From Agrostemma githago (taxonomy: Eukaryota > Streptophyta > Magnoliopsida > Caryophyllales > Caryophyllaceae): a DNA stretch of 64,000 nt. The stretch is from contig OY288241.1 in the NCBI GenBank assembly GCA_958450325.1, forward strand, positions 46,699,978-46,763,977, read 5' to 3'. The notes under the pieces were generated by a model. That model did no database searches, was not told where the DNA came from, and was given only the letters and a program-made list of their open reading frames with translations. Numbering within the stretch: the stretch's first letter is position 1; each line of letters opens with the position of its first letter. Shown in pieces: positions 40,438 to 55,077 of this stretch. The position numbers were made by a program, and so were the translations under genes.

Positions 40438-41627
40438 TATTTCCCCGGAGAAGATGGCGTGAGTGGATCCTTGTTGTTGGGTTTACCCCCGGGCAAAGGG
40501 ATCTTCCCGCTCTCGATGAGATCTTGGATAAGGTGCTTTAGCTTCCAACATTTCTCAGTGTCGTGTCCCTTACCACGATGGTAGTGACAGTAGGCCTGAA
40601 GGTTGTAGGCCTTGGAGCGACGTTCGACCGGGAGATCAGGTGTTGGGCCTATCAGGGTGATCAGGCCTTTTGATGAAAGCCTCTGCAGGGCATTTTCATT
40701 GGTGGCGCCTATGTCGGTGAATACCCGGGGGGTGGTATTCTTCTGGGATGAGGTATCAAGTGCGTTTAACTCGTCAAAAATGCTACGAGTGGCAGCAGTA
40801 GATGTGGGCTTGCTTGTTGATGAGCTGGCCCCTTGGTATCCCTTGGCGGAGGCCTTAGTGAGGCTTTCCAACCTTAAATCATCTTCGATTCTTGTTCCCA
40901 TTTCAGTTAGGACCGCGAAGCTAGGTATGATGGCGTACCGGAGATGGACCCGGTAGGCTGGAAGGAGGTTCTTGACGAAGGCTTCAACCAGTACCTATTC
41001 ACTGGGCTTATCGACCAGTTTGACGCTTTCAGCCTTCCAGCGTTGGAGATATTTCGTGAATCCTTCCTTAGGTTCCTGGGCCATTACTTCCCGGGTGCGC
41101 ATAGTGGTCTGGATTTCCTTGTTGTCGGCGTAGTTCCGAGCGAATTCCGTTGCCACGTCATCCCAAGTTTTGTATTTCTTGGAATCGAGCCGGTAGTACC
41201 AGGCTCTCGGGTGCTTCTCGAGAGAAGAAGCGAACAGGTGCTTGAACATGTTGGACTTAACCCCCTTAAGGGCCATGAACTCCTTGAAAGCCCGGATATG
41301 ATGAACCGGGTCTTCAGTACCCTCGAACATTGGCAGACCTGTCAAATTGAGATTGGCGGGTAGTTCATTGGTCAGCGGTGTGTAGGTCCGAGCATTCTCC
41401 GTGTGGATGGAGTTTTTGGTTGACAGATGGACCTGTTCCTGCAGTTTGTGGACTACGCTGGCCAATTCAGCTAAAGGCCCGGTAGTGTCGATACTGCCAC
41501 TGGGAGTTCCCTGCTCTACGGCACTTACCCGGGTAAGGATGGCGATCTGGTCCCCTCTCATCGACGTGATCATGTTTTCCAGCTTGGTCAAAGAGGTCCT
41601 CAATTCGTCTATAGCTTGTTGCGTCAT
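40437..41627 (-). pseudogene. gag: Element F gag (one in-frame stop)
   Basis: The ATG is complementary to 41625-41627 and the frame ends at TAA 40437-40439, about 396 codons, with a single in-frame TAG at 40995-40997. An N-terminal coiled-coil-like region (LRTSLTKLENMITSM) is followed by the gag core with FEGTEDPVHHIRAFKEFMAL, WYYRLDSKKYKTWDDVATEF and GFTKYLQRWKAESVKL. Near the C-terminus lies a modified zinc knuckle, YCHYHRGKGHDTEKCW. The stop A is also the A of the pol ATG (TAATG), so pol may be reached by termination-reinitiation or an untested mechanism. The related gags at 48523 and 58846 have Lys at the site of the TAG. Confidence 0.85.
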
Positions 41628-42375
41628 GGCTCGGGTGTGGGGTGGCCTGTCTGTAAGGGCACCGCGTAATCAGTAACCGACCCAGATCTTAGAATCAAAG
41701 AGTACATCTCGAGCAAGGAAAAGACTAGACGAGAAAAAAGAAAGACCGAAAACCGACTTCTAGACGGGTGACTCGTGGACGACGGGCTTTCTTTAGGATT
41801 TCGGCAAGGTGGGCCTAGTCCTGTGAGTAGAAAGACCTACGTGTGCGCTAATCCCCAGACTTTGGACTCGAATGTGTAAACGGGCTTCCCTTTGCAGGAG
41901 TTTGTCCTACGAAGGTGGGTCGTGCCTTGACAAATAAGGCGGACTGGGATGGGGTGGAAATCCGTGATGTAAGATCGACGGAGTTTCGACGCTATAGACT
42001 CTTACAACCTATGACAAGACCCGACACTGCTAAATACGGGAAGTCCTAAGAAGAAAAGGGTTTTGAAAAGAGAATTTGGATTTGAAAACCGAACAAAGTC
42101 GGGTAGGATGGTCCGATTTTTTTGAAAACCGAGAAAAAGGTTATCGGGCCGAGATTTCGGGCTTTTTGAAAAGGTTTGGACAGCATACCGGCTAAAAATA
42201 GGCTATTTTGAGTCAAAATCATAAGTCCTAAATTCGGTAGCTTTCCGGGTTTTGAAAAATAGATGGGTTTGAAAAGACGCAAGTTTTTGAAAATGACGGT
42301 TTTTGAAAAAAAAAAGACCAAAGAAGATCAAGTAGCATGTAGTCACGGAAACAGTATAACGACACCATGTATGCT
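41628..42375 (-). other. Element F leader, cut by an Athila insertion
   Basis: No gene. GTTTTTGAAAA-type words recur at 42060-42310, as in the leaders at 50270 and 60590. The end (AAGTAGCATGTAGTCACGG..) aligns with 50881 and then stops at the Athila LTR at 42376. Confidence 0.6.
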
Positions 42376-43998
42376 TGATGGTGGGATTTGTCGTGGATCC
42401 CGCCGATCAAATAATAACCGACTATTCCTAGTGGGTAGCTAGGGCAAGTAGGGTCGATATCCACGGAGACGGTATTGTAAGGTCTAGACTAGGTCGGCCT
42501 AAAAACGAGACTAAGTCACAAACAAACACAAAGAATCAATGATTGACGAATTATGATGGGAGGAGATGAAGGAACAAGACTAATAACAAGTTAGCTATAA
42601 CAAGGCTAATGAAATAACTAAACACGAACTAAACAATGAACTAGAGAAATGATGACTAACTAATAAGTTGAATCAAATATGAAAAGGAAGTGGGTTAGGT
42701 CGGGTTCATAAGAGTAGATGGGTAATTGGGGTGGTCAAGGGTGTAGGTGTCTCCTAATTGCTAGAGTCGGTCCGGGCTCTCGCTACTTAGACCGATGTCA
42801 AGGTGGGTTCGCGCTCTCGCGTCTAAACCCTAGTCCACACTCTTATGTATGACAACTATTCTCAACATAATCACATACTAGACAAACAATGAGTAGAGGA
42901 AGACTAGCATGAGAAGCATGGCCACTACAACTCACACAAGCATATCAACAAACACATAGAGTGCCCAACACATGACTAACAACAAAGATTCACCCTTTAC
43001 CCCTAATCAAGCCCTAATCACCCATAATCTACCCTTAATCCCCTTACTAACCCACAAGAAGACTACTCACTCATTATCAAGAATAAACTAACAATAATAA
43101 GAGAAAACAACATCGCAAACAAAACATCCATAATGAACAATATGAACAATAACAAGAATACTAAGTAAAGATTCAAACTTGATTAAATAAACAAGAACAA
43201 GAGTAAAGAGGATTATACCAACAACAAGAGGAAGAAAAAGATGCAATCTTGTATAAATAAGAACCCAAATTAATCCCAAGGATGTCAAGCTTGGAGAAAT
43301 CTTCAAGAACCCACTTAATACAAGATTATCTAAACTAGATTAAACTAAGATTAACTAAGGATTAACTAAAGATTAAGCTAAAAGGATGAACTCTAAATCT
43401 AGGGTTTTATCTAGTAGAGAGGCTTAAGATAGTCTAGGGTAAGGTAGTATACATAAACAACACAAGAGGGAAGTATTTATATGGTTACAAGAATGAAGGA
43501 GAAGGAATAAATGATGCGCGGCTGCAGGTGCTTGGTCCCGACCGGGACGGCCTGTCATCCCGACCGGGACGGGTTGGTCCCCACCGGGATGGCCTGTCAG
43601 TGGCCTCTTCAAATTTGCACTTCATCCCGGACGGGATGAGGCCATACCCGTCGGGGGTGAGTCTTGTAGGCTTCCAATATGATCTTTAAGGTTCCTCCTT
43701 GCTTCACATGGACTTCTCATCGACTCTCGGGTCTTGGGATCGAGTCTAAGGAGCTCGGAATCGGGTCCCATGGTCTCGGGGTCGAATCCAAGGCATCGAG
43801 TGATCGTTCCTCCGCTTCGTTGGCTCCGAAAAGTGTATGTATTGAGTCGGAATCGCTCCAACTCTTCACGAATGGTCTCGGGAACCTGAAACGAGCTAGA
43901 GGAAGCATAAGTAGCCCATGAACCGCTCCCAAGGAGCGATTCCGCAAGGAAATGGGACCAAAACACAGCAAATTAGGCACTACAAACTACACTTATCA
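42376..43998 (-). repeat. 3' LTR of Athila-like element G
   Basis: 1623 bp, TGATAAGTGTAG (43998) to CCCACCATCA (42376). TATA box at 43474-43481. Near-palindromic module cluster at about 43531-43600 (TCCCGACCGGGACGG type, only about three copies) and the CATCCCGGACGGGATG palindrome at 43623-43638. Confidence 0.88.
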
Positions 43999-44013
43999 AC
44001 TCCCCCACACTTA
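43999..44013 (-). other. Polypurine tract of element G
   Basis: The minus strand reads AAGTGTGGGGGAGT next to the LTR start, identical in kind to 18920. Confidence 0.75.
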
Positions 44014-47011
44014 ACCCTTACTCGCCCTCGAGTAAGCACAAACTAACTACTAAACTAGCCGAGCGGGTATTAGCGCACCCTACGCCCTTTAAACTCACGC
44101 GAGTACACTTAGAGGGAAAAGTGCACTCCGCAAGGCAAGTGGGGTCTTGCGACAAAACTGTGGATGCAACCGGACACAAAAACACATAAACAAACGAATA
44201 TACAAACAAACACACAAAAGGTTGCACCCAAAAGAAAAGAAATACCGCTTCCCTCAAACAAGCGGTGAAAGAATCACCATTTTAGGACTCAAGGCAAGTG
44301 ACAACGTTCCCAAGCTAGCGATACAAACCAAAAAATGGACAAAACCCTAATAGTATGACGACAAAGCAATAAAAACGTTGGTAACTTACCTCGGTTCCTC
44401 CTAACCTTCTAAGAACGTACCACGGGACGATCGGCGGGATGGAAAAAGGATGAACCACGGTGTTAGTCGACACTGTAGGTAAGTGAGACCCCGCCCCCTT
44501 TAGCAATGAGCCAAGAGGGTCGTCCCATGTCCGAAACCGCCTAACTAGTCCAAGTAAAAAGGTGGAAATATGCAAAATGAGGGAAGACCGACCATTACCG
44601 CTATCATCCTTCCTAGGGACTCGGTCCTTTGGTGGCTCTTCACGACAAAAGTCGGTAAAAGGCTTATTTTGTGAGGTGTGAGGTTTCTATTTTTGTGAGA
44701 CGATTTTCTTTTGGCATTTTCTTCTTCCTTTGCATTTTTGCTTTGTTTGTTGCCATGCCATTTCTTTTTCTTCTTTTCTATTTTCTTTTTGGCTTTTGTG
44801 CCTTTTTCTTTTTCTTCATTCTTTTCTTTCTTTCATTTTCTTTCTTTTTCTTTTCTTTGCCCTTTTTGGCTTGATTTGGCTTTTTGGCATTTCTTTGTGT
44901 AACAAGAAAGAGAGAACTCAACAAAATGCAATTTATTGTGTGGATATGTGTAGGAGGTAGGTAAATGGGAGAGTCAGGGAGCGTCCTTCCCTTCAAACCC
45001 ACAAAAGGGGGAAAACTTGGACTAGTCGAGCAAATTTCAAACATGGTCACCTAGGGACGGGACTCGGCAACCAAGGCCTTTTCACACCGTGGGTGGTCAA
45101 AATGGTCAAAATGCAAATCCCGTAGTAAATCCCTAGTAAACTAGGTGGACTCAAGGTAAGAAACCAACGAACTCATTGATTTAGGGTCATTCTACTAGAC
45201 TAAAGTCCAAGACTCGATTTATACCACTAGGAAGGGAAAGTAAACACTCGCACACTAGCCTCTAAACCAGGTTTTCGAAAACCATTTTACACACAAGACA
45301 CAAATACCCACACAAAACAAAGACACGACAAAAAATGAAAGAAAAATAAATAAAAGATAACAAAACAAAACAAGGAGAAACAAACACATAAACAAAACAA
45401 ACACCACCCCGAACATCCAAACAAGCGTCCAAATCAACCGCAAACTTTACAAAGCTCCACCCGAGCACACCACATCACAAACCTTCTCCAAACTTCACAA
45501 GAAATAAAGAGGGAAAGGGATAGAAGATGTTGCCGGATGTCTTGAAAGATTTTCAAAACTAACGATGATTCAAGCAACCTATAAGGACAAGGGAGGCAAA
45601 ACACGCACACAAAACAAATATACGACACAACGACACAAAAGGAAAAACACACAAAAGAAAATCTTTTTGATTTTTGTGAAAAATGTTCAAATTTTAAGGA
45701 TTTTTTTTTTAAAGATTTTTAGAAAAACTAGGAAAATAAAGCTAACAACGATAGAATATCGCTCCCCCACACTTAAGCCGAGCAATGACCTCATGCTCGA
45801 CCGTAGTGCATGGGAGCACAAAAGAAAAGAAAAGAAACTAACGAAAATAAAGCTAAAAATCAAAAATAAAGTGGAGAAAATGGTAGAATGTGTCCGGCCG
45901 GGGTGTAGTCAAGTCACCATGGGCCGAAACAAGAAAAGATATGGATGGGGGAAGAAATAAAAAGAAAGAAATAAAAGGAAATGGGAGGGGAGGACTAGGT
46001 GTGATCAAGTCACCTAGCCCGGATTCCGCCCAAATCCGACTAAATCCTACAAAAAGGGTGAAAATCTTTGCAAATTTGGATTTTGAAATGACTCTCGATG
46101 TAATCACATCATCGAGAGTCGGGAGCAACAAATACCAAGGCCTCGAAGGCCACCAAGACACCAAGACTCAAGGGAAAGGGGGGGCAAACAAGAGAAAACA
46201 AGCAATAATAGACGGAAAAGAAAGGATAGTTGCCGTACCCATCGGTTAGCAACTCACTCGCTCCATCGTCTCAATGGTCAATATAAGAACTTTGCTTGTC
46301 GTCGTCATTGTTCTTCCTCTCCAATCGCGATACGGATCCATGGTTGGGGTACAAAGGTATAGTGAGGTGTGTTTTGATGTGAAAGTCGGTTTGAAGCGAA
46401 GAGAAAGTGAGGTGAAAATGTGCATAGGAGGTGTAGGGGTCATATAAAGAGAGTAAGGACATGTAGGGAGGTTGGGAGGGTGTATAAAGTGGTTGGGTGG
46501 GCTCAAACGACAAAGAAAAGGCCAAATGAGAAACAAGGGCTCCATCCCGGTCGGGATGGGTGGTTCCGGTCGGGATGACCTGCTCGTCCCGGTCGAGAAG
46601 CCTTCGTCCCGGTCGGGATGACCTGTCAGTAGACCCATCTTTTGTCACACCCATCCCGGTCGGGATGACATCCTTCCCGGTCGGAATGGCTCATCCTTCC
46701 CGGTCGGGATGAGTCTCCTAACCCTCTATAGCTCCCAAAAGCTCGTTCCAAGGTTCAAAAACCGACTCCCCTTCACACGATCCAAGCTCAAACAATGACC
46801 ACTCCTCCGTAGGAATCACCTTCACTTCACACCTATCACAATAAACTCAAATACCACATCAAATTCCCATCCTCACATTGCTCATCAACAATCCAAATAA
46901 ATAAGAAATTCACAAAACTAAACAAACTACAAGAGATAGAGATATATACAAAGAGACGGTTCTTGTGGAACTCCGTCAAACCAAAGGTGGTGCATTCTTC
47001 AATCTTTTTCT
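44014..47011 (-). other. Athila 3' internal non-coding region (element G)
   Basis: Colinear with 18935-21476. Pyrimidine tract on the plus strand at about 44705-44890. A long run of TCCCGGTCGGGA-type near-palindromes at 46545-46715 (at least seven copies) near the gene-proximal side. No coding region supported. Confidence 0.65.
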
Positions 47012-47629
47012 TCAACAACAATGAATAGTTCCATCTCCATCAAGGGCACGAAGAAACAAGTCAAAGGCCCTAGCAAAGTCTTCAATCAAGCTCGAGATAT
47101 AACCGTCCACATCCCAAGGTTCTCCATGACCTTGTCTTGACGTTCCCGGGGCATCCCGATCTACCAAGTTCAATGGATTGAACTTATACTTTTGATCCTT
47201 CGGGATATACCCAAACGTCCATCGATCCTCATGTGGCCCCAAGGGAGGCTCATCTTCCTTCTTGCCTTTCAACTTGTCATCAAACCCATGACATTGGCAC
47301 TCATCCTCTCCAATCTCGGAGTCATCATCCTCAAGTTCATAAGAGTTCTTCTTCAAGCTTTGTCCCGACTCTCCCCCTAGATCAATGTCTTTCGTGGCGT
47401 GGATCATTTTGCAAGACTCATCATTAGTAGGCGAAGTGTTGCCTTGGAGGTCAAACACTAGCTTCTCTTCGCCTAGCTCGAAGGTGATCCTACCATTCTT
47501 CACATCGATCATAGCACCAGCGGTGTGTAGAAATGGGCGCCCAAGAATAATGGGAGTGATAGCATCTTCCCGCATGTCGAGTACAAGAAAGTCGACCGGA
47601 ATGAAGAATTTTCCGATCCTACCAATTTT
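47012..47629 (-). pseudogene. Athila protease C-terminal fragment with acidic tail
   Basis: The frame is open from the oligo-A junction (47629) to the stop at 47012-47014. It starts KIGRIGKFFIPVDFLVLDM and has ITPIILGRPFLHTAGAMIDV, the Athila protease beta-strand/flap partner region. The catalytic D-[ST]-G half is upstream and lost. The rest is an acidic region (ELEDDDSEIGEDE) and a family-specific tail. Cannot be active. Confidence 0.8.
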
Positions 47630-48522
47630 TTTTTTTTTGGGTTGACCTCTTAGCCCCGGTCGTAGAATCCTTCACTCGAGTTGACTGTGTCCCAGTCAAG
47701 GGATTGATCGTATCTGGTCGAGGGATGTTGAGAGTTCTTTTTTTGGTCATGGCCAGCTCTTTTGTTTCGGCCTTTTGCTTTTTTCTTTGGACTTTTTTTT
47801 TTGTCCAGTTTTTTTTTTCACGGCTATCCCTCCCTTTGATGTTGTGGCTGGATATGGGGGTGGGCCCATCGGTTGGATTAGGCTTGTGGAGTTAAACCTT
47901 TGTAAGGTGTAAGCCTAGTTGGTGAGTGCAACTCGCGGTGGAGTACTCTACGATAAGCATGGTGATTTGGATCTCGGTATTGTCATCATAATTCCGAGCA
48001 GGCTTAGTGGGAGCATCGTCCCGAGTTGGGTATAGAGTCACGATGCTTCTTTTTTTTTGCTTCTGGTCAGACTAACGCCTAAGGTAGGGATTGATCAGTC
48101 TTATTGGAGGGGTGTTTATTGTGGGAAATGGGCTTGCCTCCCGTCTTGAACCCAAACTAGGAGACTACCTAGATTTGTCATAGTATTCAATGCTGCTCCT
48201 ACTAGGGGTAGTTATGTGGTTGTCTATGCCGGACATGGAACAGGTAAGGGAAAACACGGGTCTCAGTTCCTGCAGTCATTATAGATGTGCCTATAATAGT
48301 CACGTGCATGTGCTCACAGTGTATGATGGTGTTCATCATGTTCTCAGAAACACATAACGGAAGCATATATGAGAGATTGAAAAAGTTGGTTTTATTGAAT
48401 TTTGGAAAGAGGACAGAATACAGTTGACTCTGACTCTGACTTCGAAATTGAAAGAAATAGAACATCCTAGACTCGGACTCAAACTCGGACTTAAATCAAA
48501 TCCTGACTCTGGGATAAGGTTG

Positions 48523-49404
48523 TCAATAATCTTCGGCTTCTAAGGACTCAAGTGGATGTCCATTATAGCCTTCGGTAGAAGCTTCACCCAGATCCTCATT
48601 ATGTCGAAGATCGTCTTCAATTCTAGTGCCCATTTCGGTAAGCACTGCAAAGTTTGAAATGCCGGCATATCTAAGATGGACGCGGTAGGAGGGTAGAAGG
48701 TTGTTGATGAATGCCTCCACTAGTGTCTTCTCACTGGGCTTGTCTATCAGCTTAACACTCTCAGCCCGCCAACGTTGAAGGTATTTGGTGAAACCTTCTG
48801 TTGGATCTTGGGCCATGACTTCTAAAGTCCGCATGGTAGTCTGAAGTTCAGTATTATCAGAATAGTTTTTAGCGAACTCGGTAGCCACATCTTCCCAAGT
48901 GGGGAATCTTTTTGTATTAAGCCTATAGAACCAGGCTTTTGGATATTTCCCGAGGGATGTGCCGAACAGATTGATGAACATGTCGGCTTTGACCCCCTTG
49001 ATCGCCATAAATGCCTTGAAAGCTCGAAGGTGTAGTAATGGATCCTCCGTCCCTTCGAATATGGGTAACCCTTATAGATTGAGATCTGCTGGTAGTTTCT
49101 CACTAATGGGTGTATAGTCTCGGGAGTTTTCAACTCGGATGTTGTTCTCTTGGGAGGCATGGAACTGTTGTTCGAGCTCACGCACCGTGCTGATCAGTTT
49201 GGCAAATGGCCCAGTATTTACCGACCCGTAATTGAAGTCTTGTTCTTCAACGACAGTTAGACAAGCATCCAAGGCCTCTTGGTCGGCTCTTATGAACCCT
49301 AGCTGGGTTTCAAACATGGCCTGCTTACTAGCCACGGTTTCTAGCAAAGCCTTCAGTTCATTAATGGTGTTTTCCAACTCCCTATTCCCGGTTGTGGATG
49401 CCAT
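48523..49404 (-). pseudogene. gag: Gag of unit H2 with one stop
   Basis: The ATG is complementary to 49402-49404 (MASTTGNRELENT). Same 293-codon protein as the right copy, but codon 111 is TAA (49072-49074) where the right copy has Glu. Gag core words WEDVATEFAKNYSD and GFTKYLQRWRAESVKL; no zinc knuckle remains because the C-terminus is truncated. Other differences from the right copy are few. Confidence 0.8.
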
Positions 49405-51244
49405 CCTCTGCGAGAATACCCACGTAATCAGAAATGTTGCTTCGGAACTTGAATACACCAAGGCATAGGAAATAGCGCGGGAGGAGAGACAACTCTGGTT
49501 TGACTCGGGTTAGACTCTCCTAAGACAAATATGTAGGGTACGATTCTCGGAGTGATTGTGATTAATCGCCCCGTCGGAGAATAGCCCCCAAGTGAGACCA
49601 AGGACTCTTGTAGGATTCAGATGGTGTGACATCTAAGTGACTCAAAAGCGGGGTACGTGAGACAACACGTGTAAGACATGACCCTTAGAGCAACCGTGGC
49701 TGATTGCTCTGCTGAAGGGTAGCCCCCGAGTGAGATTGAAGGTTTTGTTAAGACTCGAGTGTCGGACGAGTGATCCTTAGACGTAAGGATCACGAACCTT
49801 TAGCTACAGGGCTATGCCTTGTAAAAGGTTGACCCGGCCTCGAGGAAGGAAAACGGGTAAGGGAGGAAACTTGCGATGTAGGATCGGCAGAGTTTCGACG
49901 CTAGAGACCCTTGACTTGACTCGAATAAGGGTGGCCATGTGATTAGGGTAGACCCTTAAGTTAAAGGACTTGGATTGGGATGACTCGACTAACGGATTGA
50001 AAGAAGGCCAAAATTTCCCTAGGAAAGGTCGTGGGGACCGTCCTGTCGGAGGGAAAGATCGCATGTGACTTTCTAGTTAGGACTCGAGTGTTTACGAACC
50101 TTCCACTTACAAGTGTATGACTCGTGTTGGTTGGTTTTGCCTTTAGGATAAGGCGGACTAGGATGGGGAAGAAACCCGTGATGTAGGATCGACGGAGTTT
50201 CGACGCTAAAGACCTTCGACGTATCGCGAAAAGACCCGAAACACGAATTACGGTAGGTCCTATAATAAGGAAGGTTTTTGAAAAATGATTGAATTTTGAA
50301 AATTGAGAGGACAGTCCTGAAATTGGTAGTGGGCCAATAGGATCGGGCATTTTGAAAGGTTAGAATGGTTGCGAGTAAATTCGCATTTTGAAAATTGAGA
50401 AGGCGATCCCGTCTTTTGAAATTGGCAGCATGCCTACAGGGCCGAGTTTTTTTTTTTGATAAGTTGAATATTTGGAAATTTGAAAATTTGAATATCGAAA
50501 ATAAATTTCCGAAAATTTGAAAATCGAAAATAAGATCCCGAAGATTTGAAAATCGAAAACGGCATCTCGGAGATTTGAAAATCGAGAATCACATCTCGAG
50601 GATCTGAAAAAAAATCAAAATGGAATTTTGAAATTTGAAAATTCGAAAATCGAATGGTGGATCAGAAATTCGAATTTTGAAATGGACAACATGCCGGCTA
50701 GAAAATAGGTTATTTTGAGTCAAATCGTAAGTCTAAATTTCGGCTGCATTCCGAATTTTGAAGATTGGATATTTTGAAAAGACGGGTCCCGAAACGGACA
50801 GCATTTTGGTTTTTTCAAAATTTGGTATTTTTGGAAAGATGCATTTTTTAAATGACGATTTTTTGAAAAATGACACGGAAACCAAGTAGCACGTAGTCAA
50901 ACAAGCATTATAACGACGCTTATGTTTGCTTTACACTAAGTCTCGGTCGGTCAAAGTAGGGTCTATACCAACAACGATAGCATTCTCACGAAACGGGACG
51001 GACTCCCTAGCCGATTTGGGCTTAGGACCTGCCGTAAAACCCCGGTGAGTTCCGCCATCGAAGTCTTTAGCACACCCATGTAGGAATGCACCGTGGTATA
51101 GTGGGACGTCGGTCACAAGTAACCGGCTCGGGCAAAATTTGGGTTATGCATGAATCATTAAACTAATGCGCGCACACTAATATACGAACGATTTCTCTTC
51201 GAGTCTCACCCTAGGAACCCCGATGACATGTGGTACATCAGGTA
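49405..51244 (-). other. Leader of unit H2
   Basis: About 1.8 kb between gag and PBS, no supported gene. TTTGAAAATCGAAAAT-like repeats occur at 50450-50660. Similar to 59728-61587. Confidence 0.6.
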
Positions 51245-51262
51245 TCCCCAGCGGAGTCGCCA
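51245..51262 (-). other. Primer-binding site of unit H2
   Basis: The minus strand reads TGGCGACTCCGCTGGGGA, three bases from the LTR. Of the kind reported for Ogre-type elements (probably a tRNA-Arg type, not verified). Confidence 0.75.
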
Positions 51263-52340
51263 AATTGTGGACATGACGTAGGTCCACCCCGACGCGGCCA
51301 CGCGCGGGTTTGGGTAGGCGAATAAATCTCGTGGTGAGATTGTTCTCGGGTTCGAAATTTAAGTCAAAATGGAGTCGCCACCGAATTTTGTGGTTATTCG
51401 GAACCATGCGAGCCCACTCTATGTCGTCATGGGCTGTACACAAAGTACGGCCCACTTCGATTTCAGAGTTTATTGGGCTCGTCCCTTTGCATTGCAATAT
51501 CGATACCGTTTAAACCCGCTTTCGTATATAGAATGACTCTCGTGCGCCAAGGGTTTCGGACATCCGGAAACCAAAGGTTCTGAGTAAGGGGTGAGGGTAC
51601 GTGTTGGGAAGCCCACTAAGGACACCCAACCCCGCCCGCACATGGCGGCCTCTACTAAGACATCGTTCGTGTTCGTGTGCGCGCGCTAGTAAAATGACTA
51701 AATGATATGCAAACAGCGTTTTCGGGCTAAGCATGCGAGTTGTTGATTAACTACGTCATTTAATGCATCTTGATTCACGTCAAAGTGATTTAGCATGCGA
51801 TGTTCATTTAAATAAATAAATGGCAAACATCAAATAATAGAAAACTCGTAAATAAATTACAAATTACACGGGCGGAATACAACCCGGAATTCACAATACA
51901 ACGAGCAATAAAATAGAATAATTGAATTATAAGCAGCAAATGTTAACTAGAAACGGACCCGTAATATAAACTAGACCGTAAGTTGTGCAAATGGACGAAC
52001 TTCGATTAATTACGCATTATATTGCGTATTAAGCGAAGGACGGAGATATGGAACCTAAGCGTGATGCTAGCCCGATCCCGAATCCTGATGCCTTGTCCCG
52101 ACTTATCACATCGAGGAATAGAGTCTAAATTAATTATGTGTCGGATACGACTAAAGAGTCGTCGACACAAGATTAATAGTGCAAGACCGTCGATCAAAGT
52201 CGTTTTAAGTGATATGATATGCATGAGTTTTGAAAAATAGGATCACGTGATTGACTTTACACGTGTCGACTAAAAGTCGTAAAAAAATGACGAGGCTCGA
52301 ATGTTGCATTAAAGCTCTCGGATTACTGGGCTACAGGACC

Positions 52341-52450
52341 CACTCGATCGAGTCATGGCATGGACTCGGTCGAGTGCGCCTCTAAGGTAGCTACTGTCCA
52401 CTTTTTGGTGTGCTACTCGATCGAGTGGGCATGTGCACTCGATCGAGTGC
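52341..52450. repeat. CTCG[AG]TCGAG palindrome cluster 1
   Basis: Four copies of a 14-nt palindrome-like word (CACTCGATCGAGTG and variants with one change) in 110 bp, in the LTR. Repeated at 62684-62793 in the next LTR. Confidence 0.85.
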
Positions 52451-53243
52451 CCTCTGTACGGGTGTTTAATTAGTGTTTTAAAACGACCCATTTTATAGCT
52501 TTTATGTTTTTGAATCGAGATACAATTACGCTAAATATAAATATTGTCCAATTTATATTAGTTTAAATCTCGATGGCTCGTCATACTCGACATTCGGTTA
52601 TAGAACCGACATCTAGTATTTAGAGCGAATTTGCAAAATCGAGTTTGATCGGGCTAGAACAAATATCGATTCCCTCCGCGTCATAATGTCGTAATCAATC
52701 CTTTCGGGTCGTGTGACAATTAATTCGGCGTCAATGGGTTTCGTCCTTATCCGATTTGTCGATGATTCTTTAGAATAATATTTTGAAAGAAATGTGGTCG
52801 GACATATTTAACGACGAATCTCCACGATCTATTACGCCCTTAAGTGTTTAGGGCGGCGCACCTCGAAGGGCGCCACCTCCAATACGACTTGTAAAGGGAT
52901 TAAATAGACTTTAGGCGGAATTCGTAATTAAACATATTCGACCTAAAAATTCGACCGTCGTTGCAAACTTAAGTCCTCAGCATTTTAATATCGTAATTTG
53001 GCCTTAAGGCCTACGATCATTAATTTAGCCTCAACGGACGTTGCTCGGGTCGTTTCGAAAATAGTTTTGTTGAATAATTATACGCGGTATTAATATTATA
53101 ACAAAATGTAAATGACGATAATTAAATGTTAGAAGTTAGAATACGATAAGTAAATGTTAGATGTTAGTTGACATAAAATAAAATGTTAGTAGCAAAATTA
53201 AAATGTTAGTAACGAAAATGAAATGTTAGTGTTAGTATTTAGT

Positions 53244-55077
<1,834 letters not shown>

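Larger units (their letters stand above)
29987..42375 (-). mobile_element. Ogre-like Tat retrotransposon, 3' LTR to leader (element F)
   Basis: Minus orientation: 3' LTR (29987-32544), PPT, antisense gene, pol, gag and part of the leader. The leader is cut at 42376 by an Athila LTR. The PBS and 5' LTR are not present in the window. The protease style (DDGSAVNV, LLGRPWIHATRAVSS) and the LTR termini point to the Ogre/Tat group. The leader end aligns with the leader of the related units at 47639 and 57961 (50881 and 61226), which identifies a shared ancestor. Confidence 0.85.
42376..47629 (-). mobile_element. Athila-like element, 3' part (element G)
   Basis: Minus orientation: 3' LTR, PPT, about 3 kb non-coding, and a protease fragment that ends in an oligo-A/T run joined to element H. 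It inserted in the leader of element F. The 5' LTR, gag and the catalytic half of the protease are missing. No RT or integrase remains between the protease fragment and the 3' region, so the family member was either non-autonomous or lost pol by deletion. Confidence 0.8.
47639..51265 (-). mobile_element. Truncated non-autonomous Ogre-like unit, left copy (H2)
   Basis: Minus orientation: PBS (51245-51262), leader, gag, then about 880 bp up to an oligo-T run at 47628-47638 where it joins element G. It is almost the same as 57961-61608 (about 0.5-1% differences by eye). It shares the LTR at 51266-55966 as its 5' LTR. Pol is absent. Confidence 0.85.
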
